From positions 434,001 through 498,000 of the forward strand of contig JAGTWJ010000013.1 in the NCBI GenBank assembly GCA_020064725.1: a stretch of DNA of 64,000 nt. Direction: 5' to 3'. The position numbers were made by a program, and so were the translations under genes. The notes beneath the pieces were generated by a model. That model saw nothing but the letters and a program-made list of their open reading frames with translations. It was not told the DNA's origin and made no database searches. Source of the DNA: Drechslerella dactyloides (Eukaryota; Ascomycota; Orbiliomycetes; Orbiliales; Orbiliaceae). Positions 35,656-47,085 of this stretch are shown here, piece by piece. The stretch's first letter is position 1; each line of letters opens with the position of its first letter.

Positions 35656-38600
35656 ACTATGTTTCACCTTTGGCATTTTGGACTCTGTCACCCATTGGTC
35701 TCGGGGTCTGATTCGCTTGCCATCCGTGGATATAATATATAATTCAGGGCCGTCATCAAGCTACACCAGCGGCAAATCTTCAACAGTGGTGAGAGCTGAA
35801 GTTGAGACAGCTCAACGAGCGCCAAAGAAGGCAAGGTCACATGTATGTACAATGATACGTGGTTGCAAACAATCCGCTATTCTCGCCAACATAGTCTTTG
35901 ACGAACGCAGCCGGGAATCTCAGCCTAGTCCTGCAAGTGGTTAAAGCCGATTTGATTAGGAGTACCCACTCAACCATCCCAACAGCTTTGATATTTTCCA
36001 TCGCAGGTCCCAGCAGAACGAATCGAACAACTTAAGATTTCGCGCTCAAAGTTACGAAAATGTCTCGCGTTCTGCATGCTTGAGCTTTGCGAACGGAATT
36101 CGCTAACTTACTGAGATATTTAATCACATGCATGCAGGGGCTTTCAATACAGGCTTCAACCTACAGCCACACCAGGGGTTCGAATATTCAACCTTATACT
36201 TAAGTTATATAACCGTGACCTGGAAGCAACGATGGTACTGCAATATGAGGCCGTCGGATAGATCCATGGAGAAACCGGAGACCTCGCGCTGATTCATATT
36301 CTTGTGGCGATTATCTCATGGAATCTCTAATCGCAAGAGGGAGAAAAATTACCACATACCGGCTCGGACCGAGTACCGAAATACAGGTGCATCTGATCGA
36401 ATATGGTATACCTATCCCGCGATTGATGCAGTTATGAGGTCGCCGATCAGAATTTTGAATTGCGTGATCGGCTTTGCCCTTTTTTCAAATAGGCTTTCGC
36501 CGTGGTGACATCGATGTCAAATTTTATTCCGATTCGGGTCCATCATGTGGATGAACCTATCATTTTGATTCGTATCTCACCGTGGTGTGATCGCGAACTT
36601 ACTCGCAGCCTAGTTTGGTCTGGTTGGGGATGGAAAAAATAGATGTGTTGGTGGCCCTATTTGCGCAGCCAAGCGGGGAAGGAGCTCACTTGAGTACGTA
36701 TGCTCATGCGGCTAACGTTTGAGATATAGCGCATGAGCTGGTCGTACGTGTACAGCGCCATCGCCTCGAGCTGCCAACATGTATATTTCGATAGACGGAG
36801 CATCAATTAACTGTGTGTTCGGGTATATGTACGTATAGCCTCGTTGTACGTTGGACGGGTAACGCCGGCCCACTGGATCCGAGCCCTAGATATCTAATAC
36901 ATATCGCGAAGTCTCTCGAAAGACGGTCAGATTAATAATAATTACATATATAAATACGGATCTGTACGACACGACTTTTAGGTCACATACGCATGGACTT
37001 TTGAATTGGTCTGTAGGCCACTGCTGAGCACGAGCTCGAGTGGTACTTATGTGGGTTTTCTTCGTGAATAGCTGCACAATTACGTATATATAAAAGACCG
37101 AGTCATGATGGTCGGTTTGATTCCATGCGAAAGGCGGAACATCTCGGGATACATGTCTCAGGATACATGGTAATTCCTACCGCACACGAGCTAATAAATA
37201 TCACATTCTGCTTTGCCATATATGCGATATATATGAAGAAAATTTCGGCCTGGCTCTGGGAACATTCATAATGTCGCACTCTATATACATATATGTCACC
37301 TGCCCCATCGCTTGTGGCATACAGGTGAGGTATCTCGGGATTTTGACTTGTGGCTTGAGGCCTCCGTTAGTCTCGCATGTGAAACGGCTGAGTCAAAGGG
37401 TAACATGTATTCTGACATTGTACTCTGAGTGACTGCGTACTTCATTTGATATCGGTTGGTCTCGCGTGGTTCAGCGATGCGACACACTATAGACATGTAT
37501 CCTAACGCGAAGGGTATCTGGGTGGAGAGTGAGGTGATAAATCAGTGGACCCACCTTAAGCCTTGCTTTTAATATGGCGACCTCACTGGGCAATAATCGG
37601 AAGCTCCCATGGGTCTGAGCCGAAGGGCTTAGACCGCGAATGAGAGAAAATCTTTCAGGGATACCACCAAAGCCCTCCGCCTTCTACAGGGGTTTGGATC
37701 TATGGCCCACTCGTGTGATAAGGCCATTGGCTTTAACCCTTGGAGTCTCTGAAGCTGCGTTTCGATTTTTCCTTTTCGGTCTTCAACAGACTTGTCCAGT
37801 TTTCGAAACTCAGTGGCTCTGCAAGGATCAGGGTTAAGTTTTCGCGTTTTGTGTTTCCTGCTAGCACGGGACGTGACTGGTGCACCTAGATGTCGGGTGG
37901 TTGGTGTGCGCCGAAAACCTACAGTCGAAAGCGCAGTTTAGTATGAGCCATCTGGTCGTGAGCTTTGATAGTGTTGCCCAAAGCGAGCTACCCTTGTCGG
38001 AAGCAGCCGGGGTAGCTTGATTTTGATATCAGCTGTGCTAGATCCTTCTGTGTCCTGCCGTCAGTAAGCTTACTCTCATGTCGCTCAGATCAGGAATATC
38101 TGTCTGGCAGCCGAAGCCGAGAGTTAGGTTTGTTCAACTAAAATAATAGAGCCCGATATTGCGATCAACCTCAAACCACAATCGACTTTAACGGTTAACG
38201 TCTTCGGTACGCGATAAGGGTATAGGTATATGGTCATAGCGTCCGTAGTTGGCAGTCTCGCTTGAATATTGGCCATCGACTCTCGATGTTTCGGCATCAT
38301 CGAGGGTGCGTGGCATCGAAAGTTCTACAGCACTTAATTAAGAAATTTAGGTTAGATATGTCTACTCAACCTGGGCTATTAAGTACTTACTTAGTTATTC
38401 GTTGTCATATACCTAGTCCACGACTGGCCAGAATAACGCCGTGAATTAGTGACCGGAGTACTGTACGCGCGTACGTTTGATATTGCAAAGCCTTCGGTTT
38501 CTGCCTTGAGGCCCGAAGGATATATGTGTTGTAAATGTAAATTCCAACATAAGCTCAAGCTTGTGCTTCGTTCGTTGCCTCCAAATTCCCGCGCCACACA

Positions 38601-39966
38601 AGACGACGTAGCCTCGTATTTACTTTGGGCGTGCGTGTACATAGCGTAAGAATAGTATCCCCAGAATAGGAAAAGTGTCAGCTGTTGTTCAAGCCTCTGA
38701 GATAAGGCAGATCCCAATTGTTTTCCAATAGAAAAGTTTCAGAGAATTCAGGTGCGTGCAGTAGCTTTGTAGTTGTATATGTAAGCAGTCACAAGTGCGT
38801 GCGCATCGGCATTAGCGAAACTGGGCCGTGGCAGGATACCAGACACAGTAGAATACATATATGCACATGCACGTGAGTTCTCTTCTGCTCTTAAGTTTGA
38901 TGAAATTCTTCACCTAAGGAGTTCGGAAGCTTTTTGTGATCCGGTTTCTCCGGTCCTAGAATACTAGCCGTTTTAGGAAACCAATTAGGAGCCAATCAGC
39001 AACCTGCAATTTTCTGGGTTATTAAGCCCCAAACCACTATCTACATTCTGTATCACGCAACATGCGTAATTCGGCAGTACCGGATATCGATTTTTGATGC
39101 AGGGAAAAGGAGTATGGATGATTAATAAGGATTCTCAGAAGGGAGAAATTACGCGTAACGGACTTAGCGTGTTAACTCCAGACGTACGACTTCCATTCAC
39201 TGGCTTAACTTGTGAATACTCCGTGGTAGATGTTGCGAGTCGAAAGCTCGAGGCGGTCAATTGCTTCATTGAGATATTTACGACTTGGTCAATGGGACGT
39301 TCAGTCACTTGTACAGATATATGAATCTAGCAGTTCAGCTCTCAGTCGTGATTGGATCTCAGTAGGATAGAGTCTAGGAACCAATGCCACCATATTTCCT
39401 CTCAACTAATGGTACACCGCGAAATAGATTTTCTTACAGCGGCTAGTGAATATCAAAGTCTGGCCTGTTAAATCCGCTCAAAGGTCACACCATTCAGTAT
39501 TATTTAGCTCAGGCTCCGCGAATATGGTTTGTGAGATGTGCTTATTAATAGCAAATCTCATAGATCTTGACGTATTTAGCTGCAGGTTAACGGGTAGTTT
39601 GGCAAACTAGGGGACGGAGTTAGAGCATGATGCACACTATCCCCGGGGAATTTCTGAGTTAGTATTAAGGTTTGGAGCATCAATGCTTCCCCTGGAGTAA
39701 GGTGCTTGCTTCGGACTACGGTATACGAGTCCACATCTGAGCTCTGGCGCCATACATATTACCAATCGGATGAGACTGTATTGACGCCAGGTTTGCAGGA
39801 CGAGTTCAAGATCCAAGTATTTAAAGGCCCTGGTGCCCCTCAAATATTGAGTCCGCAGATACAATCAGACATACCGCAAAGCACGATAACTTGTTAGAAG
39901 CACACAAACACCTCTCATTACGTATCATCGAACTATCGCCTTGTACACATTAATTCTTCGATTAAA

Positions 39967-41440
39967 ATGGCCGCAGCTAGCTGGAACTGGGGTACCTTTG
40001 GGGACGAGGTTGTTAAAGAGTTCGCCAACTTAATCAAGGACAAGACGAGTAAGCAATTACATCGCATTCGACTAATAAACTGACAAACCGATACACATAG
40101 ATACTCAAGCTATAACTAACGATATATATATTTAGTCCTTCTCACTGGCATTGCATCCGGCGGTCTCGGTGGAGAAACTGCCATCGCCCTCTCCAAGGCC
40201 CACCCGAAGCTCATCCTCCTACACGCCAGATCCGAGGATAAAATCTCACCAATCGCCAAAGCAGTCGCCGAACAAGGCATCCCAAGCAAGAGCGTCGTAA
40301 TGGATCTTGCATCATTCGCTTCTGTTCGCAAAGCCGCAGAGACGGTGAACTCATGGGCTGATGTCACCATCGACGTTATGATTAACTGCGCCGGCGTGAT
40401 GGCCACGCCGTACGGCAAGACCGCGGATGGCTTTGAGCAGCAGTTTGGCATCAATCATCTCGGCCACTTTCTCTTCACGAATCTGCTGTTGAAGGCCGGT
40501 AAGGTCGCGGATGGTGGCAGAATTGTAAATGTCACAAGCGGGGGACATATGCGCAGCCCCATCAGATGGGACGACGTCAACTTCTCGGTGAGCACTCTAA
40601 TGCGTTACGCATAACGTCAATAGCGAAGCCCGTGCTGATATTGAGGTATTTCATTGTGCAGGACGGTGCGGAGTATGACAAGTATGCGGGATACGGACAG
40701 TCGAAGACCGCCAACGTAAGTTCCGAGGGACCTTTCTACTGGTATACAGTTTATGTATTCGGATTGTATACTATATTCTGTGTTGACGCTAATATTCTAT
40801 TTTCAGATATTATATTCGATCGCATTGGCAGACAAATTGAAAGGACACCAAATTGCATCTTTCAGCGTGCATCCAGGAGGTAAGAATGAAGAGACCCAAG
40901 TCCTCAAATAAGGTGGTCGAAGAGCCTAGAATGTAGTTAACCTCTAGTTCCATAGTGATCATAACGAATCTCGGACGCTACCAATCTAAGGAGGAGCTTG
41001 AAGCTCTCAGTAAGCTAGCTTGCCATTTCATCTCACACTGCCCACACATATATGCCATGCAATCCAAGTTGCCTCAAGGTCTAACACTGTAATCGATTCC
41101 CCTCTTTACAATAGTTGCTGCTACGAAATCGTTGTCACATGTGAGCAAGTACAACTTCAACTACAAAGAGCTTAATCAGGGCGTCAGCTCGCAAATCATG
41201 GCCGCGTTTAGCCCTGGGATTCTTGGTAAGCGACTTTCCTGAATTTATATCGATACAACACAAGCGATGTTGCTCGGTTTAGAGTTCTAATGGTCCATTC
41301 ATAAATTGACAGATCAAAACGGCGCCTACATCTACGATTGTCAGATCCAGGAAGCTGCTGAACATGCTAGAAGCCTTGAGGATGCGAACCGCCTTTGGGC
41401 TATGTCAGAGGAGATGGTCGGCGAGAAGTTCAAGTTTTAG
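39967..41440 (+). CDS. Short-chain dehydrogenase/reductase (retinol dehydrogenase-like)
   Basis: Seven exons, 39967-40048, 40136-40587, 40662-40715, 40807-40879, 40956-41009, 41115-41225 and 41313-41440, give 317 residues with every phase consistent. The cofactor loop T31-G-I-A-S-G-G-L-G fits TGxxxGxG, NCAGVM corresponds to the NAG motif, INHLGHFLFTNLLL and IVNVTSGGH carry the conserved Asn and Ser, and the catalytic YGQSK (YxxxK) spans exon 3. VHPGVIITNLGRYQS follows. This is the classical SDR layout of fungal retinol/WW-oxidoreductase-like enzymes, probably NADP-dependent; the substrate is unknown. The 9.9-kb gene-poor stretch lies directly upstream. The number of introns in a short gene is high compared with the left block. 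Confidence 0.9.
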
Positions 41441-42252
41441 TCAGATCCAGGGCTGCCCTGCTACTAGTCGGGCTCAGGAGGCCGACCGCTGATCGATAGC
41501 GATATTGTATGCCTAATTTTACTGATATGATAGCTATTCGTATCAACACTCCTTGTGTCGATAGTCTCTGTAGTTTCTGTATACGCGTGAGATTGTTATG
41601 TTATTCACAATTCCCAGTATATGATACCGCGTGTAAATACCTAGATCCAACGTAACTACCAAATCTCTACAGGCTCTGAAAGTAAGGAATTTATTTGAGA
41701 AATTAGGCAAATAAGGTTACTTTGACAGCCTGAGTGAAACGTGTGACTACAACACAGAGTGATTACGAGCCGCGTGTGTTATTTTAGCCATCACAAGTGC
41801 GTGCAACGCAGCCACTCTTAAACTGGTGGGTGTGCTACAGCTGATCGTGCTCTGTATTTCATTGTTCATAATCTGTACTAGCCGGCTAAATTAGAAGTTT
41901 GGATTCTATTGCATGGACAGACTACAAAGTCAAGAAGGGCAAGCTTCAGGTGAGATCACACAATGTTGGTTGTGCATTAACGATACGCGATGTTAACTTT
42001 AGATGACGGGGTTAGATTGCATATTGCGGGAGCTCGAGCGATGTGCGCGGGCCACTTTTGTCAAGTGAGAAGCTCAAACAGGCGTCATCTCATTCATTAG
42101 GATTATACATACTCTAATAGCAGTGTATACTAGGTAAGTATCTACTAGACCAATCAGGTCTATACTTGGAACCAGCAATTTTGCAATCAAATACAGGCCG
42201 CAAAAACCAACAGCAACGATTCCATGTTCAAATCTCATTCGAATCCTGAAGG
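41441..42252. other. Intergenic between SDR and metzincin (convergent)
   Basis: AT-rich, with no coding sequence seen. Confidence 0.5.
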
Positions 42253-42951
42253 CTAAGGCATCACTTCATCGATAGGTATCCCTCCGACGTTGTTGCAGGT
42301 GTAGAAGTACACGACGTCCCGGATGTCCTCCTCCTGCACCGTCATGTCGAACAGATTAGCAAACTTGTTCATGATGGACCGGGGACTGGCATTCCCCAAG
42401 CGTACCGACGGATCCTGCTGCTCACTCACGCCAGCAAACTCGTGTCGCAGGCCCAGCATGTGGCCAAGCTCATGACAGAAGACGTTGTACATGGCCTCGC
42501 GGTTCTGAAATGCCAACGGGTAGACCGTCAACACACGTGACTCGACTGGATCGTTCGGGAAAAAGGCCTCGGCGTAGACGCGGCGATCATAATTGGATGC
42601 AACGACAGAGAAGAAGGCCTCCTTTTGCTTGTACACGCGCTCGAACCGTACAGGGACGGGTCTCCACGCTGAAATGGCTTTTTTGAAATAGCGGAGCACG
42701 CGTCTGCCCTCTTTCTGTGTCTCAAAGGTGTCCAGGTCGAAGTAGTAGAGGAGAGTGGTGCCGGCGGCATAGCGGGAGATGCTGTTATTGCATCCCACTA
42801 GGATCGCGCTAGTATCGCGTGGCTGGGTCGCGCATCGGTACGCTGGAGCGGAAGGGGCGCTGCCTTGCGGGGAGACAGCGACCGACGTCGGCTGAGAGAA
42901 GGGATTCTCACTCCCCACCGGTGTAGGACCACTCGGGCGAATATCTGACAT
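42253..42951 (-). CDS. Metzincin-type zinc metalloprotease (matrixin-like)
   Basis: A single exon of 232 residues. The zinc site H160-E-L-G-H164-M-L-G-L-R-H170 matches HExxHxxGxxH, with catalytic Glu161. A Met-turn candidate follows in RSIMN (about residue 193). The N-terminal ~45 residues are Ser/Pro-rich and disordered with no signal peptide, although related fungal zincins are often secreted. Only a few Cys are present. The mature fold begins about at TSAILVGC. The C-terminus, EEDIRDVVYFYTCN, matches the helix after the Met-turn. Substrate is unknown. No propeptide Cys-switch motif is evident. Confidence 0.8.
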   Translation of the reverse strand: MSDIRPSGPTPVGSENPFSQPTSVAVSPQGSAPSAPAYRCATQPRDTSAILVGCNNSISRYAAGTTLLYYFDLDTFETQKEGRRVLRYFKKAISAWRPVPVRFERVYKQKEAFFSVVASNYDRRVYAEAFFPNDPVESRVLTVYPLAFQNREAMYNVFCHELGHMLGLRHEFAGVSEQQDPSVRLGNASPRSIMNKFANLFDMTVQEEDIRDVVYFYTCNNVGGIPIDEVMP

Positions 42952-43475
42952 GGTTTTGCAGATTGCGCTTGTGAGAACTGCTGTATTGCAGTGGAAGTGG
43001 ACTCGTATGTGAGATAAGGTAATGGGGTTCTCCGATGGAGCGGTCGTCGGAACGTTGGCGGGTCGCTAGAGTGTAAAACTCGGACCGGACCTCGTGAAAC
43101 GCCGTGGGCGGGCGCTTTATATATTATAAGTTTGCGCAATCTAACACCAAGCGGTACTATCGTCGCCATCGTATACGCGTAGCTAGGAGCTCGAGTAGGT
43201 CGATTTAAAAACGGGAGGCGAGGCGCGATTAGGTGAGGTGCGGGTGCGACAATCGAATTAACTTGTATTCATCAACATAAGGAGGGCGTGGAAGGCGTCT
43301 GGCTTGTGGGACAAGGAGGGCGCCAAAATTGCAAACCGGCTCAGATTGCTGGAGATGTTTAGTTTATACCATTTAGCTGGGGTGAACCAATGAAATCACA
43401 CATGCTTGTGCACACCAAGTAAGTTATGATGATGTGTTGTATTGGATTCCGCAGCCGCGTTGTCCTCGGCCGCTT
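42952..43475. other. Intergenic, metzincin promoter side
   Basis: No coding sequence seen. Confidence 0.4.
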
Positions 43476-43870
43476 TGCATCAGTTCCGAGTTATTCCTAA
43501 ATCGGGAAACATCTATCATTATATCATTATACCTGAATGATACCCCTGCTGGCCTGGGTGAGCTAAACAGCCGCTCAAAGGTGGCTCTGTTGCATGACTG
43601 GGGCTCTCGAACCATCACAAGGCTGGCTGTTGCATCCGTCGGTTGCTCTGCAGCTCTGACGTTAGCTTGAGCACTCGGTCAGAACTCTTGTCCCATACTG
43701 AACACCACATCCGGTTTCGGCACGCACACCCCAGGCAAAAGATATTGGTCTCGATTCTGGTCTCGCGGTCGAGTCCGTGTATCGTCCTTCTGATGAGTGT
43801 GGAGCCCATAAAGCTAGCCCCGCACCAGACTCCAGCCACCACCGATATGTGCGGCTCCAAGCGGCGCTAT
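43476..43870 (+). repeat. Composite repeat holding blocks A, B and C in order
   Basis: Block A (43476-43624) is matched, inverted, at 31761-31908; block B (43649-43734) at 35569-35655; block C (43769-43865) at 33207-33310. This copy holds all three side by side, so it is closest to the parent unit, and the other loci are partial copies. The unit shows no open frame with a recognised transposon protein and no clear terminal repeats. Confidence 0.65.
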
Positions 43871-44868
43871 CCAAGCTTGCTCCGTTCGCTCGCTATGACA
43901 CGCGTGCACAGCAGTCACTGATTGCACGAAAGGCCAAAGCGCGAGCAGCATTCCTGAGGCTACCTGACCGAGACGCCGCAGACCCAGTTCGTAGCAGCAC
44001 CATTGCCAGAAAAAGTGGAGGCGACGAAGAACACTCATTCGAGTGGTATTCAAAAAAACAGGAGGCAGCCCTGACCTGCTAGCTGGCTTGGCTCGACGGT
44101 CAACTGGGTGCTGGCAGCTAAAACCAGGTGGGCTAGTGCCAACGCCGACGATAGGCATACAGGCTCTTACCCAAGTCATGTACTGTACTGGGGATGCCCT
44201 TCCTGACAGCTCGTGCCTGTTCAACTCTTGAAATCTGAGGTCGCTTCGGCACACGCTATGGTTCTGCATTCAACAAGCTCCCATCAAGGTCTACAATGCT
44301 CCAGTCCACCAGCGCTAGCTTTGTATGACCCGAGCAGAGTGCCCAAGACTAGTCCCGGATAAGCTGCGAGCAGTGCGTCGTCGCGAGGGCAGAAGCTGTC
44401 GCTACCCAATCCGAGGAGACAAAAAAGCAGAGGAGTGGAGACCGTGTTAATCAGACGGTCAGTTTGAGATTTGATTGGACAAGACTGCTCAAGATGTTTG
44501 GCAACAGACACGGGATGCCGTTGATGCGGGAAAGTTGGAAGGCAAGTAATAACAATATCAAACTGAAGTCACGATTCGGAAAATTTAAAACACACGCTGC
44601 ACACGCTCACAGGTCAACCAGACCGGAATCTGTAGCAAGTTGTTGCCAGAGCCGCCAGTATATAAAGCCTTGTACTGGCCGTCTTTATACTAAGACGTCG
44701 AATCCTCCCAGCGTATAGATGTTAGCCGGTGGCACCACACTTGCACACTCTCTTTCTCATAATTCTTCTCCGAGCACGACGTCTGCCTGCCTTTGCAGCT
44801 CAATATATTCTCTCCATCGCAGCTCAGGTTACCACTCTCGCGAAATCAGCTTCTCGATATCTTACACA
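43871..44868. other. Intergenic region right of the composite repeat
   Basis: The minus frame 43814-44269 (151 codons) overlaps the repeat and shows no domain. Nothing else is supported. Confidence 0.4.
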
Positions 44869-47085
44869 ATGAGTCGCGGATATAATTTCTATCCGGCGGG
44901 GTTAACTCAGATCGAGAGGTACTTTCGCACCACCCTCTGAGTGCGAGACTCAAGCTAACATCCTCCCTTTACAGCGTTGACGGCCCATCCATTTCGCAAG
45001 TACCACCGCGGACGCGTTACCAGGATTTTTTAGTGTAGAGACAGCCGCGGACGATCTTGCCGTATTTTGTGAAGGCTGTCTCTATCGTAACCGCAGAAAT
45101 CTCGGGCTCCCGATGTTCCGCATAGCAGAGACTATAAGCTCGTCGCAATCACCCGAGCCTTCTTTCGCAATTCGCGACTCGTTCGGTGACGGTGATGATA
45201 TCCCGAAGGGTCTCTGGGAACCAGGTTGCTTAGACAGCTGTCGGTGCCACAAACTCGACCTTTTGGTTTCCGACTTCGCCTTCATCGTCGTCAAGCATCA
45301 TGATAAGATCAAAGTTCATGTCGAGGACAAGCTTCTCCGGGATACCCTGATCGACGTTATTGGTGACAGCTCTCAGCGGTACTGGCTCCTTGCGGATCTA
45401 CTCATCAGATACAATGAATTGAAGAACCGCCTACAGACTGACATCGAAGACCGAAAGCCTTTCCTCTGTCTGAGACTGCTGGTCGACGGATTTCTACAGG
45501 GCTGTAATTTGATCGACGACTGTGGCGCCCAAGACGTCAAGACTGCGACGACACGTCAATTTATGGGCGTTGGTGATTTCCTCGAAGATGTGCTGCCACA
45601 GATGCCGACGGAGGAAATAGAATATCCGCTCCGAGACCAGTTCACCGATTGGGCTGTCACCCTTAAGGATACACCAGCCGCCCATCGGTCGGAACAGTTC
45701 AACCTTGGGTACCCCCAATATAATATACCATTCGATTATTGGGATACACCATTCATTGATCAGGATACATTAGCTACTAATCGGGATACATTGAACGATT
45801 TTCTGAGGGCAAAAGAATGCGAACAAAATGAAAGGGTCCGGCAAGCAAAGACCTTCATGCGAACTGCGTTCACGCAGGAGTTCCACAGGATGAGGAAACA
45901 CAAGATATTTCGCCGATTGCGATACCTTTTCCCTGATCCGAGGCGGGCTTGGGGCTTAGGACTAGCAGCGCTGCGAAAGATTTCCCGCGGCTACCTGCCT
46001 CATAACCTTGGCAGGGTGATGGCCCTCCTCGGCGTTTGCAGGGCGGTGTCACTCACGCTAGACGAATACAAAGAGCCGTGCGAGGGTAAATTCGACAGAT
46101 CCCATCGCCAATAGTTTGAAGACGACCTACCGCGATGGCGCGATCTATTCCGTGGGGAAGACCGTCAGCTGTTCATATCTGCAGCTCAAGACATCTGGGG
46201 GGCGGAGGAGCTGGCGAATGCTCCCACACAATTCAACATGAATTACGAAGAACTATTCAAGACTGCGCAAGACTTTGTGAAAGATCTCGTAGACGCGGCG
46301 GGGGAGTTCTTTGGATTGTCTAGGCCCAGTGACTCTAGTAAATCGTCATATGCACATCAGGGATCGTTTCCAGAACATCGCCCATCGCCCAAAGATCCAG
46401 ACCCAGGAAATACGGCTTATAGACCACAGTCAACCCGGTATAAGCGGGCTGTATTAGACTTGCGCATGCGGCCTCTGGTGCAGGTATATTTTTGGTGGGC
46501 TTATGTGCTGACCGGCGCAATCTTCATGGTGGAAATGATGTTTTTCATATGTAAGTTTTACTCTGCAGATTTAATCCTAAAGTCATTCGACTCGAATCGC
46601 ATGTTAACAGGAATGCAATGGTAGGGCTTCGCGATCTGTCAGGCCCTAGCCAACCCGCACCAATGGGCGGCTATCAGCTAGAACCTTTTTTCTTCTCTGA
46701 AGGTGACCAGACTGCGATGATGAGTATACAGCCTGAGCTTGCGCCAGCATTAGACATTCAGCCGGTCCTGAATACGCTACCTATCTCCGCTGAACATGAC
46801 ATTGACATGTTCGTACAAGACGACGGCAGCGATCGCAGCAGCCAGCTTTGGGGAAGCCCGGAATCGAGCCTAGCAAGTGGCAATGATTCTCAACAGACCC
46901 CCAAGATGTTCAAATGCAGCGACTGCCCTAAAGAGTTCCCGCGAAAAGACAACATGATCCGACACTACAAGAGTAGCCATGGACCACGGACCTTTTGTCA
47001 CAAATGCTGCAAGAACTGCCGCGTCAGAGCTTTCGACGAGCACAAATGCAACCGACATAAACTTTTCAAGCATCAGGTCCTATAG
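44869..47085 (+). pseudogene. Broken fungal C2H2 zinc-finger family gene
   Basis: Exon 1 (44869-44918, MSRGYNFYPAGLTQIE) joins by a normal intron (CTAACA branch, TTACAG acceptor) to 44975 onward: VDGPSISQVPPRTRYQDF. That frame stops at 45036, but the next frame continues the same protein with DDLAVFCEGCLYRNRRN and runs 1 kb (helical, no domain known to me). The switch lies in a T6 run at 45026-45031, so a one-base loss is likely. A second break is an in-frame TAG at 46112-46114, after which the same frame continues FEDDLPRWRDLF to about 46550. A last frame (46618-47085) has a C2H2 finger, C-x2-C-x12-H-x4-H, in FKCSDCPKEF, plus a Cys/His-rich tail. The splice from about 46550 to 46611 does not keep frame. 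The gene is unlikely to give a full-length product. Confidence 0.6.

Larger units (their letters stand above)
30079..39966. other. 9.9-kb gene-poor stretch with repeat relics
   Basis: I find no supportable gene on either strand. All open frames are short with unremarkable composition. The sequence is AT-rich with many TATATA runs. Three pieces of a repeat also found at 43.5-43.9 kb lie here and are listed separately. G-rich runs occur near 35455-35463. It divides the dense left block from the sparse right part. Confidence 0.6.

Noticed and set aside
43814..44269. 151-codon minus frame as a transposon protein
   Set aside because: No transposase or reverse transcriptase motif; it overlaps the non-coding composite repeat.
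46016..46114. An intron removing the TAG at 46112 in the C2H2 locus
   Set aside because: CAATAG could serve as acceptor, but no donor at suitable distance has a branch site, and the sequence it would remove looks like part of the protein.
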